DNA of 64,000 bases from Marivibrio sp040218065 (lineage in GTDB: Bacteria; Pseudomonadota; Alphaproteobacteria; UBA8366; Aestuariispiraceae): NCBI RefSeq assembly GCF_040218065.1, contig NZ_JAVJQE010000005.1:372001-436000 (forward strand). The letters are read 5' to 3'. The notes beneath the pieces are model-generated. The model searched no databases. It was given only the letters and a program-made list of their open reading frames with translations, and was not told the DNA's origin. This document shows positions 46,925-56,548 of this stretch, one piece after another. Each line of letters starts with the position of its first letter. The stretch's first letter is position 1. The translations under genes and the position numbers were made by a program.

Positions 46925-47476
46925 ATGCCGCACGACCTGCCCCCGCTCGACGTCTCGATCGAGCCTGAGAAACCCGAAGACCAGCCCGCCGTCGACGCCC
47001 TGATCGCCGAAAGCTTCGGGCCGGAGCGCGAGAAGCGCACGGTTTACCGGTTCCGCGACGGGCGCCCGCCGCTCGGCGATCTCGCCTTCGTCGCCCGCCT
47101 GAAAGAGGCGACCACGGGCGCCGAGAAGCTGGTGGCCTCGCTCAATTTCTGGGCCGTGGCGGGCCCCGAGGGGCCGCTGCCGCTGCTCGGCCCGCTCGCC
47201 GTGCTGCCGGCGCTGCGCGGGCGCGGCGTGGGCCGCGCGTTGGTCGCGCACGGGTTGTCGGAGACCAAGCGCCTCGGCTGGCCGGCGGTGCTGATCGTCG
47301 GCGATCCGGGCTACTATGCGCCGTTCGGCTTTTCGGTCGGGCCGGTGGCGGGGCTGGAGCTGCCGGGACCGGTCGGCCCGCTGACCTTCATGGGGCTCGA
47401 GTTCGAGGTCGGCGCGCTGACGGGGCTCGTCGGGTCGGTGCGGCCCGCGCCGCGTATCGACCCGCCGATCGATTGA
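46925..47476 (+). CDS. GNAT-family N-acetyltransferase
   Basis: A 183-residue acetyltransferase. The acetyl-CoA site is LGPLAVLPALRGRGVGRALVAHGLSETKRLG, followed by AVLIVGDPGYYAPFGFSVGPVAGLELPGPV, which is typical of the YhbS-like subgroup. The start at 46925 is preferred because CGGAG lies nine bases upstream; earlier in-frame Met codons add low-complexity sequence. Substrate not known. Ends just before tRNA-Gly. Confidence 0.85.
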   Translation: MPHDLPPLDVSIEPEKPEDQPAVDALIAESFGPEREKRTVYRFRDGRPPLGDLAFVARLKEATTGAEKLVASLNFWAVAGPEGPLPLLGPLAVLPALRGRGVGRALVAHGLSETKRLGWPAVLIVGDPGYYAPFGFSVGPVAGLELPGPVGPLTFMGLEFEVGALTGLVGSVRPAPRIDPPID

Positions 47477-47524
47477 AGCGCTTGCGAGCGCCGCGCCGTT
47501 TTACTATAGACACCGAACGGAGAC

Positions 47525-47598
47525 GCGGGTGTAGCTCAATGGTAGAGCAGCAGCTTCCCAAGCTGACGACGAGGGTTCGATTCCCTTCACCCGCTCCA
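47525..47598 (+). tRNA. tRNA-Gly (anticodon CCC)
   Basis: The acceptor arms GCGGGTG and CACCCGC pair fully, the discriminator is T, and CCA is encoded (47596-47598). The D arm is GCTC/GAGC, the anticodon loop TTCCCAA gives CCC, and the T arm is AGGGTTCGATTCCCT. The closing anticodon-stem pair is a G-A mismatch. A T-rich run follows the gene. Confidence 0.95.
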
Positions 47599-48058
47599 TT
47601 TTTCTTTCAATAAAAATAGATATTTGGACATGCCACGGCTTTGGCGCGGCCGGTGCGATGTCAGGGTTTGAGTAACTCTTGAGTAAAGCCATTCGCGGCG
47701 GCAGGGGTCGGCGCCGAGAGTGTTGAGCCTGCGCGGCGAGTTTCCCATCGCTCGTCTGCCCGGTTGGCCGCATAGAAATAGCGGTTCAATTCGAACCTAT
47801 CTCAGCGACCCCCGAGTGCTTTTCGAGAACGTGCGCTGTCGCCGGTGTCCAGCGTCCGTTTGATTAGAAAAAATCACCACACCGACGCCTTGCGGCAGTT
47901 TGCAGCGGATCTTTTGACCTCCGCCTCGCTCAAGCCGACCGGATCGGTGACCCGGCCGTGGGCGCCGCGGGGTGCAGCGCGCGCCCTTTTAATCTCGCTC
48001 GCCCGGTCCTATATGTTTCGTTAGCCGAAATGCAGGCTTTAGGCCGCGGAGGCGAAAC
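47599..48058. other. 460-bp AT-richer stretch downstream of tRNA-Gly without a supported gene
   Basis: The first 40 bases are AT-rich (ATTTTTCTTTCAATAAAAAT), unlike the rest of the window. Stop codons are spread in all frames, and I find no promoter or hairpin I would defend. The end holds the ribosome site of the next gene (GGAGGCGAAAC). The location beside a tRNA 3' end is where integrative elements insert, but no integrase or repeated tRNA end is visible here. Confidence 0.45.
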
Positions 48059-48385
48059 ATGAAATCCGGCGCACGAAGCAGCGGCGACATCGCGGCGCTG
48101 GCTTTGTTGGAATCCTTAATCGTGACCTTGTTGGACGAGGGCGTCCTCAGCCAAGCGCAGGTCGACGAGACCTTCGAGGTCGCGATCGACGCCTTGCGCG
48201 GCGCGGAGGACGACGGCGTCGCGGACTCGCAGGCCGGCGAAGCCGACGCCTCTGGCCCCGATCAGGAGGATGGGCGCGGAGACGGCGACGGTTCCTGGGC
48301 CGACGGGCCGAACGACCCGGCGTCGACGCGCCGGCGAGAGGCGGCGGCTTTGCTCGAACGTCTGCGGGCGGCCTCGCCCCTGTGA
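48059..48385 (+). CDS. Small acidic hypothetical protein
   Basis: A 108-residue cytoplasmic protein. The first 50 residues form an ordered helical part (IAALALLESLIVTLLDEGVLSQAQVDETFEVAIDAL); the middle is Asp/Gly/Glu-rich and disordered; the end is helical (RRREAAALLERLRAA). No family recognised, though the helical start resembles short conserved proteins in alphaproteobacteria. It has an excellent GGAGG ribosome site. It is 117 bp before the Crp-family gene on the same strand. Confidence 0.7.
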   Translation: MKSGARSSGDIAALALLESLIVTLLDEGVLSQAQVDETFEVAIDALRGAEDDGVADSQAGEADASGPDQEDGRGDGDGSWADGPNDPASTRRREAAALLERLRAASPL

Positions 48386-48502
48386 GATCGCGCACAGACA
48401 GAAGGGGCGCGGAGAATTTTACCTATGCGTCGCCCGATCCGATACGGTATGGTTCCCTAAGCATAGACGCGCCACGGACAGGTCAGGGGGCTATAAGCGA
48501 GG

Positions 48503-49291
48503 ATGGACGGACGTGAAGCGGGCGCCCCGTCCGGCATGACGCCGGCGGCGGCGGGGGTCGGCGGCGAGGCGTTCTGCGCCCTAGTCTGGCGGGTTCAGCA
48601 GCTGGCCCCTGTCTCCAAGGCGGCGCGGGACCGGCTGCTGGCGCTCAAAGGGCCTGATCGACGCGTGGCGCGCGGCGAGACGCTCATCGCCCAGGGCGAG
48701 GCGCACGGCCGCGTGCATTTGATCCAATCCGGCTGGTGCGCGTCGGCCCGTTTGTTGAAGGACGGGCGGCGGCAGATCCACCGCATCGCAATTCCCGGCG
48801 ACTTCATCATGTTCGACGCCTTGCTGCGCGGCCACAGCCCTGTCGAAATCGAAGCGTTGAGCGAGATGCGCGTCGCCCCGCTCGACGAAGCGGGATTGAA
48901 GGAGGCGATGGCGACGGATCAACGCGTCTTCCTGGCCCTGATGGCGGCGGTCGTGCGCGATGAAAGCGCGTTGATCGAGCGTCTGGCGAGCCTGGGGCGT
49001 CGCTCCGCCGAGGAACGGCTCGCCCATTTCCTGGTGGAGTTGCAGGACCGTCTGGTCGGCCTCGGCCTCACCGACGCGGACGACGGGTTCGACTTCCCAG
49101 TGACGCGCGAGCAGTTGGCCGATGCGATGGGCCTGACCACCATCCACATTTACCGCACCTTACGCCGCCTGAAAGACAAGCGGCTGTGCGAACTGCGCGA
49201 CGGGCGCGTGCGGATCTTCGATCTCGCAGGGTTGAGCCGGCTCGCGCTCTACGATCCGCACGTGGTCGATCCGCCCCTTAATGCAGGGTGA
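48503..49291 (+). CDS. Crp/Fnr-family transcriptional regulator
   Basis: A 262-residue regulator. Residues 45-150 are a cyclic-nucleotide-type domain (VARGETLIAQGEAHGRVHLIQSGWCASARLLKDGRRQIHRIAIPGDFI). The C-terminal winged helix is RSAEERLAHFLVELQDRL then TREQLADAMGLTTIHIYRTLRRLKDKRL. It lacks the N-terminal Cys cluster of FNR, so it is not an oxygen-sensing Fe-S type. Its 3' end overlaps the convergent usg gene by 14 bp. The start may be ATG 48503 or ATG 48536. Confidence 0.87.
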   Translation: MDGREAGAPSGMTPAAAGVGGEAFCALVWRVQQLAPVSKAARDRLLALKGPDRRVARGETLIAQGEAHGRVHLIQSGWCASARLLKDGRRQIHRIAIPGDFIMFDALLRGHSPVEIEALSEMRVAPLDEAGLKEAMATDQRVFLALMAAVVRDESALIERLASLGRRSAEERLAHFLVELQDRLVGLGLTDADDGFDFPVTREQLADAMGLTTIHIYRTLRRLKDKRLCELRDGRVRIFDLAGLSRLALYDPHVVDPPLNAG

Positions 49292-49556
49292 AAAGGCCCC
49301 CGACCGCGCGCGCTTCGGCGGCGGTGACGATTTCGGTGCGGGCGAGGCGCACCGAATGCAGCCGGCCCTCGATGTTGGTCTCCCAATAGTCCAGGAACTG
49401 TTTGAGGCGCGGGAAATCCGGCGCCAAATCGTAATGCTGCCAGATGAACTGCTGCAGCAGGTCGGGATAATCGGGAAGGTGATAGACGATTTCCGCCGTC
49501 GCCAGACGGTAGCCGGTCAGCTGTTGTTGAAAGGCGGGATCGATCGAAACGCTCAT
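49278..49556 (-). CDS. usg: Usg family protein
   Basis: A 92-residue soluble protein found in Alphaproteobacteria. The hallmark core is YRLATAEIVYHLPDYPDLLQQFIWQHYDLAPDFPRLKQFLDYWETNIEGRLHSVRLA. The name comes from an open frame upstream of trpF in Caulobacter; function unknown. The start at 49556 has AAGGAGGCGAC upstream; a longer frame exists but begins with hydrophobic low-quality sequence. It is divergent from groESL and has a CIRCE-like repeat in its upstream region. Confidence 0.9.
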   Translation of the reverse strand: MSVSIDPAFQQQLTGYRLATAEIVYHLPDYPDLLQQFIWQHYDLAPDFPRLKQFLDYWETNIEGRLHSVRLARTEIVTAAEARAVGGLFTLH

Positions 49557-49662
49557 GCTTGTCGCCTCCTTGCTCGCAAACTCGATGAGAAGCGGTGTTT
49601 TTCTTGAAAATGTGCGGTGCAACAGATTTTCGCGCAAGATAAAAAGCAACAAAAACAAGATG

Positions 49663-49689
49663 TTAGCAGCCATTACGGGCGGCTGCTAA
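49663..49689. promoter_or_regulatory. CIRCE-like inverted repeat upstream of groES/usg
   Basis: TTAGCAGCC-N9-GGCTGCTAA: perfect 9-bp arms, extended by one G/C pair. It has the same arm length and N9 spacing as the CIRCE consensus (TTAGCACTC-N9-GAGTGCTAA) and the same outer six bases; the two inner differences are mirrored in both arms. Its centre is 81 bp upstream of the true CIRCE. Confidence 0.6.
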
Positions 49690-49705
49690 CAAAGGCGCAA
49701 AAGCT

Positions 49706-49735
49706 CTTGAAAGCCGCGTGAGACGGGCCTATTTA
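49706..49735 (+). promoter_or_regulatory. groESL promoter
   Basis: CTTGAAA at 49706-49712 and CCTATTTA at 49728-49735. Read as a vegetative promoter, it is TTGAAA-N17-TATTTA; read as a heat-shock sigma-32 promoter, CTTGAAA-N15-CCTATTTA. CIRCE begins eight bases after the -10 element, over the transcription start. Confidence 0.7.
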
Positions 49736-49743
49736 AGCGCGGC

Positions 49744-49770
49744 TTAGCACTCGATCAGGGGGAGTGCTAA
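49744..49770 (+). promoter_or_regulatory. CIRCE element (HrcA operator) of groESL
   Basis: TTAGCACTC-N9-GAGTGCTAA, an exact match to the CIRCE consensus, between the promoter and groES. HrcA repressor binds it and releases it on heat stress. hrcA is not in the window. Confidence 0.97.
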
Positions 49771-49861
49771 GCGGGCGCCCCCGGAAAACCGAAGACGAGA
49801 ACCGGGGGAGTCCGCCATCCCCTGCTGACGACCTTTGTCTTGAAAAGAGGAGGTTACGGCT

Positions 49862-50176
49862 ATGGCTTTTCGGCCGCTGCACGACCGGGTTTTGGTCCGT
49901 CGCATCGAAGAGGATCAGAAGACGGCCGGCGGGATCATCATTCCCGACACCGCCAAGGAGAAGCCCATGCAGGGCGAGGTGATCGCCGTCGGCAAGGGCG
50001 TGACGCTTGAGGACGGCACGGTCCGTCCGCTCGACGTTCAGGCCGGCGACACGGTGCTGTTCGGCAAGTGGTCCGGCACCGAAGTGAAGATGGACGGGGA
50101 GGAGCTCCTCATCATGAAGGAGAGCGACATCCTCGGGATCATCGAGGCGAAAGCCGCCGCCAAGAAGGCCGCCTGA
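49862..50176 (+). CDS. groES: Co-chaperonin GroES
   Basis: A 104-residue co-chaperonin that caps GroEL in a heptameric ring. FRPLHDRVLVRRIEEDQKTAGGIIIPDTAKEKP carries the mobile loop, and the end is KMDGEELLIMKESDILGIIEA. It is the first gene of groESL under CIRCE and heat-shock promoter control; GAGGAGG precedes the ATG. Confidence 0.98.
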   Translation: MAFRPLHDRVLVRRIEEDQKTAGGIIIPDTAKEKPMQGEVIAVGKGVTLEDGTVRPLDVQAGDTVLFGKWSGTEVKMDGEELLIMKESDILGIIEAKAAAKKAA

Positions 50177-50229
50177 CGGGCGGGTCTTTGGGTTCAACCG
50201 CTTGCTCGTAAACGAGGAGTGAACAAGAA

Positions 50230-51873
<1,644 letters not shown>

Positions 51874-51910
51874 GTCCGTCCCACGTCCCCCGTCGATCCG
51901 ACGATGGGGA

Positions 51911-51943
51911 GGGCGGCGCTTGCGGGCGCCGCCCTTTCTTTTT
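51911..51943 (+). terminator. Rho-independent terminator of groESL
   Basis: GGGCGGCGC-TTGCGG-GCGCCGCCC, 9 bp perfect, followed by TTTCTTTTT; 37 bases after the groEL stop. Confidence 0.92.
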
Positions 51944-52051
51944 GTGCGGACCTGGGAAAAGGCGCCGGCGGACGCGCCGCGGCGCGCGTATCGCACAGCC
52001 GCAACATGGTTCATGCTACACTCTGTCCGTGCAATGACGGGGAGGTGCGCC

Positions 52052-53272
52052 ATGACAGGTTTCGATGCGATGTTCCTGGGGATCGGGGCGCCCATGCCGC
52101 GGTTCCAGGCGGCGCTCGACGGCGACGTTCTGCGCCGGGAGACGCTGGACCAGGGGGTCTACGCCCACTACGCCAACTATACGGTGGTGATGAACGCGGC
52201 TCGCCGGGAGCCTGTCTTCGCCGCGCTCAATATCGACCAGAACGCGCTGCATGTGGTCGACAGCCGCTCCTGGCGGCCGGACGCCAGGATCGGCGCGGCG
52301 CATCAACTGACCGATCCCTATTACGACCGCAACCCCTGGGACAAGGGCCATATGGCCCGGCGCGCGGCCGCCGCCTGGGGCGACAGCCTGCGCGCCGCCA
52401 AACGGGCCTCTGACGACACCTACTACTATTCCAACGCCGCTCTGCAGCACGAGAACTTCAACCGCGACGAATGGGTCGCGCTGGAGGATTGGGTGTTGGA
52501 GCACAAGGGGCCGAAGGACGGCCGGCTTTCCGTGTTCAGCGGCCCGGTCCCCGGCGCCTACGACCGTACGGTTGAGCCGCCGGGTTTGCCGATCGCCAAG
52601 GTTCCGCCCGCCTTCTTCAAGGTGATGTGCTATTGCGACGCGGCGGGCGCGCTGAAAGTCCACGCCTTCATGCTGACTCAGGACGTGGCGGCGCTGAAGG
52701 ACCGGCGCGGCCGGCGGCTCTATGATTTCGAGAACTATCAGGTGACCGTTGCGGAGATTGAGGAGCTGACCGGCCTCGTCTTCGACGACGCGATCGCGGC
52801 CGCGAACCCGCTGCTCAGCACCGATACACAGGAGCGCCGACGGAGCATGGGCATCACCCATTTCCCCGAGCGCCTGGAAACCGACGGCCCGCATGAGCTG
52901 ATGGAGACCGGCGACCCGCGTCACGGCTTTCTGGACGACGAGTTGGACGTCTTCATCGCCGCCGCCATGATCGATCCCGAAGGCGACGAGACGGCCGGGG
53001 AGTGGGTGTCGATCCTGAACCTGACCAATGAGATCGTCGATCTCGACGGCTGGCGCCTGCGCGATCGGATGCGCCGCGAGCGGCGGCTCGAGGGCCGTCT
53101 CGACCCCGGCGCGGCGATCGCGGTGCGCGACCTCTCGCCGCTGAGGTTGCCGAACGCGGGCGGCACGATCAGCCTATTCCACGCCAACGGCATGCAGGTC
53201 GACCGGGTGCGCTACAAGCGGCGCGACGTCCCGGCGGAAGGGCGGGCTCTGGTCTTCGCCTATCCGACCTGA
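52052..53272 (+). CDS. DNA/RNA non-specific endonuclease with lamin-tail domain
   Basis: A 406-residue protein. Residues 25-250 match the NUC1/beta-beta-alpha-Me nuclease family: DKGHMARR (97-104, catalytic His100) in place of the usual DRGHxxP, then SNAALQHENFNRDEW with the metal Asn128 and the conserved Gln, Asn, Trp. Residues 290-400 form a lamin-tail-like Ig domain (AGEWVSILNLTNEIVDLDGWRLRD, GGTISLFHANGMQVDRVRY). No signal peptide seen. The start ATG at 52052 has GGGGAGG upstream. Secretion or toxin activity is not indicated by neighbours. Confidence 0.85.
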   Translation: MTGFDAMFLGIGAPMPRFQAALDGDVLRRETLDQGVYAHYANYTVVMNAARREPVFAALNIDQNALHVVDSRSWRPDARIGAAHQLTDPYYDRNPWDKGHMARRAAAAWGDSLRAAKRASDDTYYYSNAALQHENFNRDEWVALEDWVLEHKGPKDGRLSVFSGPVPGAYDRTVEPPGLPIAKVPPAFFKVMCYCDAAGALKVHAFMLTQDVAALKDRRGRRLYDFENYQVTVAEIEELTGLVFDDAIAAANPLLSTDTQERRRSMGITHFPERLETDGPHELMETGDPRHGFLDDELDVFIAAAMIDPEGDETAGEWVSILNLTNEIVDLDGWRLRDRMRRERRLEGRLDPGAAIAVRDLSPLRLPNAGGTISLFHANGMQVDRVRYKRRDVPAEGRALVFAYPT

Positions 53273-53340
53273 GGATTAAAGGCGCGCGATCCGCGCAGGG
53301 ACCATTCCCGATCGGCGGAGACTCGCGTTAAGCTCTCGTC

Positions 53341-54705
53341 ATGGAGTTCCCGCCCGATCTTGAAACCCTCGACCGCCTCGTCGCCGGCGCTTTGTTCTGG
53401 CTGAAGACGCGCGTCGTCAATTGGCCGGTGCTGATCCAGGCCGGGATGATCGTCGGGCTTTTCGGGCTGGCGCGGATCGGGGGCGGGCGCCTGAAGCCCG
53501 GCGCGGCGGCGTGGGTCGCGCGCTGGTTCAATCGACCGCGCACCCCGCCCGCGCTCAAGCGGCTGGGGGAGGAGGCGCCGCGGCTCGTCCCCTGGGCCTT
53601 GCTGCTGATCCTGTTGTGGCTGGCGAGCGGGGTGGTGGAGCGCACGGCCGCCGATTTCTTCCGCGGCGGCTGGCTGCTGCGAACGGCGGCGAGCCTCACC
53701 TTCGCCTGGATCGCCATCCGCCTGGCGACCAGCCTGATCCGCACGCACGTGCTGGCGCGCACGGCCGCCGCGGTGATCTGGCTGATCGCCGCGCTCAACA
53801 TCCTGCAATTGCTGGGTCCGACGATCGCCGTGATGGATGCGGCTGCGATCGAGGTGGGGGAGCTGCGCGTCTCCGTCCTTATGGTGGTGAAGGGGGTGCT
53901 GTCCCTGGCCGTGCTGCTGTGGGCGGCGACGGCGCTCTCCGGGGTGCTGGAACGGCGCTTTCAGGCGGTGCCGGAGCTGACGCCCTCGGTCCAGGTGCTC
54001 CTCGCCAAGCTCGCCAAGGTGACGCTGGTCGTGCTGGCCATCGTCATCGGCTTGAAATCGATCGGGGTGGATCTGACGGCCTTTGCGCTGTTCTCCGGCG
54101 CGCTCGGCGTCGGCATCGGCTTCGGGCTGCAGAAGGTGATCTCCAACCTCGTCTCCGGGATCATCCTGCTGATGGACAAGTCCATCAAACCCGGCGACGT
54201 GGTGGCGGTGCAGGACACCTACGGCTGGGTGAAGAGCTTCGGGGCGCGCTACGCCTCCGTCATCACCCGTGACGGGATCGAGCATCTGATCCCGAACGAG
54301 GAGTTCATCACCCAGCGGGTCGAGAACTGGTCCTACACCGACAGCAAGGTGCGCCTGAAGGTGCCGATCGGGGTGAGCTACGACAGCGACGTGCGCCTCG
54401 CCATGAAACTCGCCGTCGAGGCGGCGGCTGAGGAGCCGCGGGTGATCGACGAGCCGGCGCCGAAATGCCTGTTGATCGAGTTCGGCGACAATTCGGTCAA
54501 TCTGGAGCTGCGCCTTTGGATCGCCGACCCGCAGGAGGGGGTGCGCAACATCCGCTCCGCCGTTCTGCTGCGCGTCTGGGACAAGTACCATGAGGCCGGC
54601 GTGCAGTTCCCCTTCCCGCAGCGCGACCTGCATGTGAAGGGGCCGGTCGCGGTGCGGCTGCAGGAGGAGGGGAGCGTCGGCGGCGGAACGCCCCGGCCCA
54701 GATGA
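53341..54705 (+). CDS. MscS-family mechanosensitive channel
   Basis: A 454-residue membrane channel. About six N-terminal hydrophobic segments precede the MscS pore helix and beta domain: FSGALGVGIGFGLQKVISNLVSGIILLMDKSIKPGDVVAVQDTYGWVKSFGARYASVITRDGIEHLIPNEEFITQRVENWSY is a strong family match. The C-terminal domain follows to the end. It opens under membrane tension, protecting against osmotic downshock. Longer than E. coli MscS (286) because of extra N-terminal helices. Confidence 0.92.
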   Translation: MEFPPDLETLDRLVAGALFWLKTRVVNWPVLIQAGMIVGLFGLARIGGGRLKPGAAAWVARWFNRPRTPPALKRLGEEAPRLVPWALLLILLWLASGVVERTAADFFRGGWLLRTAASLTFAWIAIRLATSLIRTHVLARTAAAVIWLIAALNILQLLGPTIAVMDAAAIEVGELRVSVLMVVKGVLSLAVLLWAATALSGVLERRFQAVPELTPSVQVLLAKLAKVTLVVLAIVIGLKSIGVDLTAFALFSGALGVGIGFGLQKVISNLVSGIILLMDKSIKPGDVVAVQDTYGWVKSFGARYASVITRDGIEHLIPNEEFITQRVENWSYTDSKVRLKVPIGVSYDSDVRLAMKLAVEAAAEEPRVIDEPAPKCLLIEFGDNSVNLELRLWIADPQEGVRNIRSAVLLRVWDKYHEAGVQFPFPQRDLHVKGPVAVRLQEEGSVGGGTPRPR

Positions 54706-54817
54706 CAATCAGGGATTGGAAAGGGGGCGGGCTCGCCCCGGCGCCCTGCTTGGTCGTTCAAGGATGCCGCCGCCGGTCGCCACCCTAGCTTCCTTCGCCA
54801 AGCGGAGGGCCGAGACC

Positions 54818-55060
54818 ATGCAGCATCTCTTCCACAGCATCACCCACCCCGTCGTCTGCGCGACCTGCGCGGAGGAGACGGCCCAAGGGCTGGCCGACGC
54901 CGCCAGCCTGCAGAACTACAGCCGGCTCGACGTCGGCTTCACCGACCGCGGCCTGCAGGTCTGGCGTCGGCGCCATCAGGCGAACCTCGTCCACATCGAC
55001 TTCGAGGGGCGCGCCCCCGACGCCGATTTTCGCCGCTTGGAGAAGAAGCCGGGACGCTGA
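54818..55060 (+). CDS. Small CxxC protein of unknown function
   Basis: An 80-residue soluble protein, MQHLFHSITHPVVCATCAEETAQGLADA at its start with a CATC motif, then YSRLDVGFTDRGLQVWRRRHQANLVHIDFEG. The conserved look and a GGAGGG ribosome site nine bases upstream support a real gene; longer in-frame starts exist but are low-complexity. The CxxC could bind metal or be redox-active. It lies 4 bp from the convergent AhpD-like gene. Confidence 0.65.
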   Translation: MQHLFHSITHPVVCATCAEETAQGLADAASLQNYSRLDVGFTDRGLQVWRRRHQANLVHIDFEGRAPDADFRRLEKKPGR

Positions 55061-55064
55061 CGCG

Positions 55065-55637
55065 TCACGCCGCCTTCTTGGAGGCCGGATCCCACTTCTC
55101 CGCCGCCAATTCGTCGTTGAGCGGGATGTCGCCGACGACGGCGTCGGTCATGTTGGTGAGGGTCTTGACCGCGACACCCAGCACCACGTCCAGCGCTTGG
55201 CGTTCGCTGTAGCCGGCGGCCAGGAAATCCGCGACCGCCTGACGGTCGAGGCGGCCGCGCTCGACGGTCGCCTGCTGCGCGAAGCGGCGCAGCGCCTCCA
55301 GCTTGTCGTCGTCGATCGGCCGACCGTCGCGCACGGCGGCGACAGCGTCGGCGTCCAGGCCGGCGCCCTTGGCCCCCTTAGAATGCGCCGCGACGCAGAA
55401 GTGGCAGTCGTTCTCATAGGACACGGACAGCAGGATCAACTGCCGCTCCGCCGGCGAAAAGTCGGTCTTGTCGAAGATCCCCTGCAGGGTGACGTAGCCC
55501 TCCAGCGCGGCCGGGCTTTCGGCCATCGCGCCCAGGATGGCGGGCAGGAAGCCCATCTTCTGATTGACGGCCTTCAGCGTCTCCTGGGTCTCGGCCGGCG
55601 CGCTCTCGGCGTCGTGAATGGGGAAATCGGCGCTCAT
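55065..55637 (-). CDS. Carboxymuconolactone decarboxylase/AhpD-like protein
   Basis: A 190-residue all-helical protein. The AhpD-type redox motif ENDCHFCVAAHSKGA carries Cys78, Cys81 and His85, as in peroxidase-reducing family members. The family length and LGVAVKTLTNMTDAVVGDIPLNDELA end support this. It lies downstream of the tetR gene on the same strand, with a shared operator-like motif (55718-55727) upstream, so TetR probably controls it. Thiol-based detoxification is the likely role. Confidence 0.87.
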   Translation of the reverse strand: MSADFPIHDAESAPAETQETLKAVNQKMGFLPAILGAMAESPAALEGYVTLQGIFDKTDFSPAERQLILLSVSYENDCHFCVAAHSKGAKGAGLDADAVAAVRDGRPIDDDKLEALRRFAQQATVERGRLDRQAVADFLAAGYSERQALDVVLGVAVKTLTNMTDAVVGDIPLNDELAAEKWDPASKKAA

Positions 55638-55717
55638 GCGAGCCTCCCTTCGAATTGATGGGGTGCGCCGCCGAGTATCGGCGACGCGGTCAGCAGGCAT
55701 GTGGGTATTTTACCAAT

Positions 55718-55727
55718 CGTTCCAATA
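55718..55727 (-). promoter_or_regulatory. TetR-type operator motif upstream of the AhpD-like gene
   Basis: On the minus strand TATTGGAACG, identical to the ten bases at 56388-56397 upstream of tetR; the next bases agree at 7 of 12 positions. It lies 81 bp before the AhpD-like start. Confidence 0.5.
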
Positions 55728-55772
55728 TCGCCGCCGAGGCGATCGGTTCACACTTGCGTGAGGCGCGCGGCC

Positions 55773-56348
55773 TTACACCGTCGCCAGCGTGCGTGTCGCG
55801 ATCTGGCGCAGCGCGCGTTCGTCCGGATTGACCTTGGCGATGACCTGCAGCCCCTGCATGGCGTTGAGCAGGAAACGCGCGACTTCACGGGGCTTCGCGT
55901 CGGCGTCGACTTCGCCGCGCGCCTGGCCGCGTCGCACGACGAGGTCCAGCGCATTCTCCATCCGCGCCAGCGCCCGGCGCGCGGCGGCAAGCACAGCCTC
56001 GTCCCGCGCCCCGAATTCGCAGATCGTGTTGGTGATCAGGCACCCTGCGCCGCGACCGTCCAGGCAGCGCGCGATCAACCGGTCGAACAGACGGCTCAGC
56101 ATGTCGCGCGTCGAGATCGTCTCGTCGTCCAAGTCTAGGGCGGCGAACAGTCCGGCGCCGGTGTAGCGCTCCAAGGCCTTCAGGAACAGCGCGTGCTTGT
56201 CGCCGAAGGCGCCGTAAAGGCTCGCCCGATTCACGCCGGTGGTGCGCACCAGATCATCGATCGACGTAGCCTCGTAACCTTGCGCCCAGAAGGCTTGCAT
56301 GGCCTGGTCCAGCGCGCGCTCGGGATCGAAGGCTTTGGGTCTCGGCAT
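55773..56348 (-). CDS. TetR-family transcriptional regulator
   Basis: A 191-residue repressor. The N-terminal helix-turn-helix is MPRPKAFDPERALDQAMQAFWAQGYEATSIDDLVRTTGVNRASLYGAFGDKHALFLKAL, close to the NemR/YxaF-like subgroup (TetR_C_6). The C-terminal domain has GCLITNTICEFGARDEAVLAAARRAL, a short ligand-binding helix bundle. Cys in this stretch could sense electrophiles, as in NemR. It lies between an AhpD-like gene and a CoxL-type gene; both flanks carry the shared operator motif. Confidence 0.9.
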   Translation of the reverse strand: MPRPKAFDPERALDQAMQAFWAQGYEATSIDDLVRTTGVNRASLYGAFGDKHALFLKALERYTGAGLFAALDLDDETISTRDMLSRLFDRLIARCLDGRGAGCLITNTICEFGARDEAVLAAARRALARMENALDLVVRRGQARGEVDADAKPREVARFLLNAMQGLQVIAKVNPDERALRQIATRTLATV

Positions 56349-56387
56349 GGCGTCTCTCCGCCTTCTGTTGAAGCTCAGATATGGCGC

Positions 56388-56404
56388 TATTGGAACGCTC
56401 GTTC
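56388..56404 (+). promoter_or_regulatory. TetR operator between tetR and the CoxL-type gene
   Basis: TATTGGAACG-CT-CGTTC: a GAACG/CGTTC palindrome (56393-56404) extended left by a motif repeated near the AhpD-like gene. Lies in the 200-bp divergent gap, 40 bp before tetR. Confidence 0.55.
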
Positions 56405-56548
56405 AACTACTTGGCGACGTCATGCAAGCGGCGGGCCGCGGGCCGTCCCGCCGCGCGGCGGTTTGCCGACCCGCGCGCGGCTTGCTAAAGGAAAGGACGT
56501 CCCGCTCAGCCGTTCGCAGAGGTCTCCAGCGCTTCCCCAGAGGTTCGA

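Noticed and set aside
47504..47773. Minus-strand frame of 89 residues containing ERVKGIEPSSSAWEAAALPL
   Set aside because: It is the antisense of tRNA-Gly; this peptide is a well-known annotation artefact.
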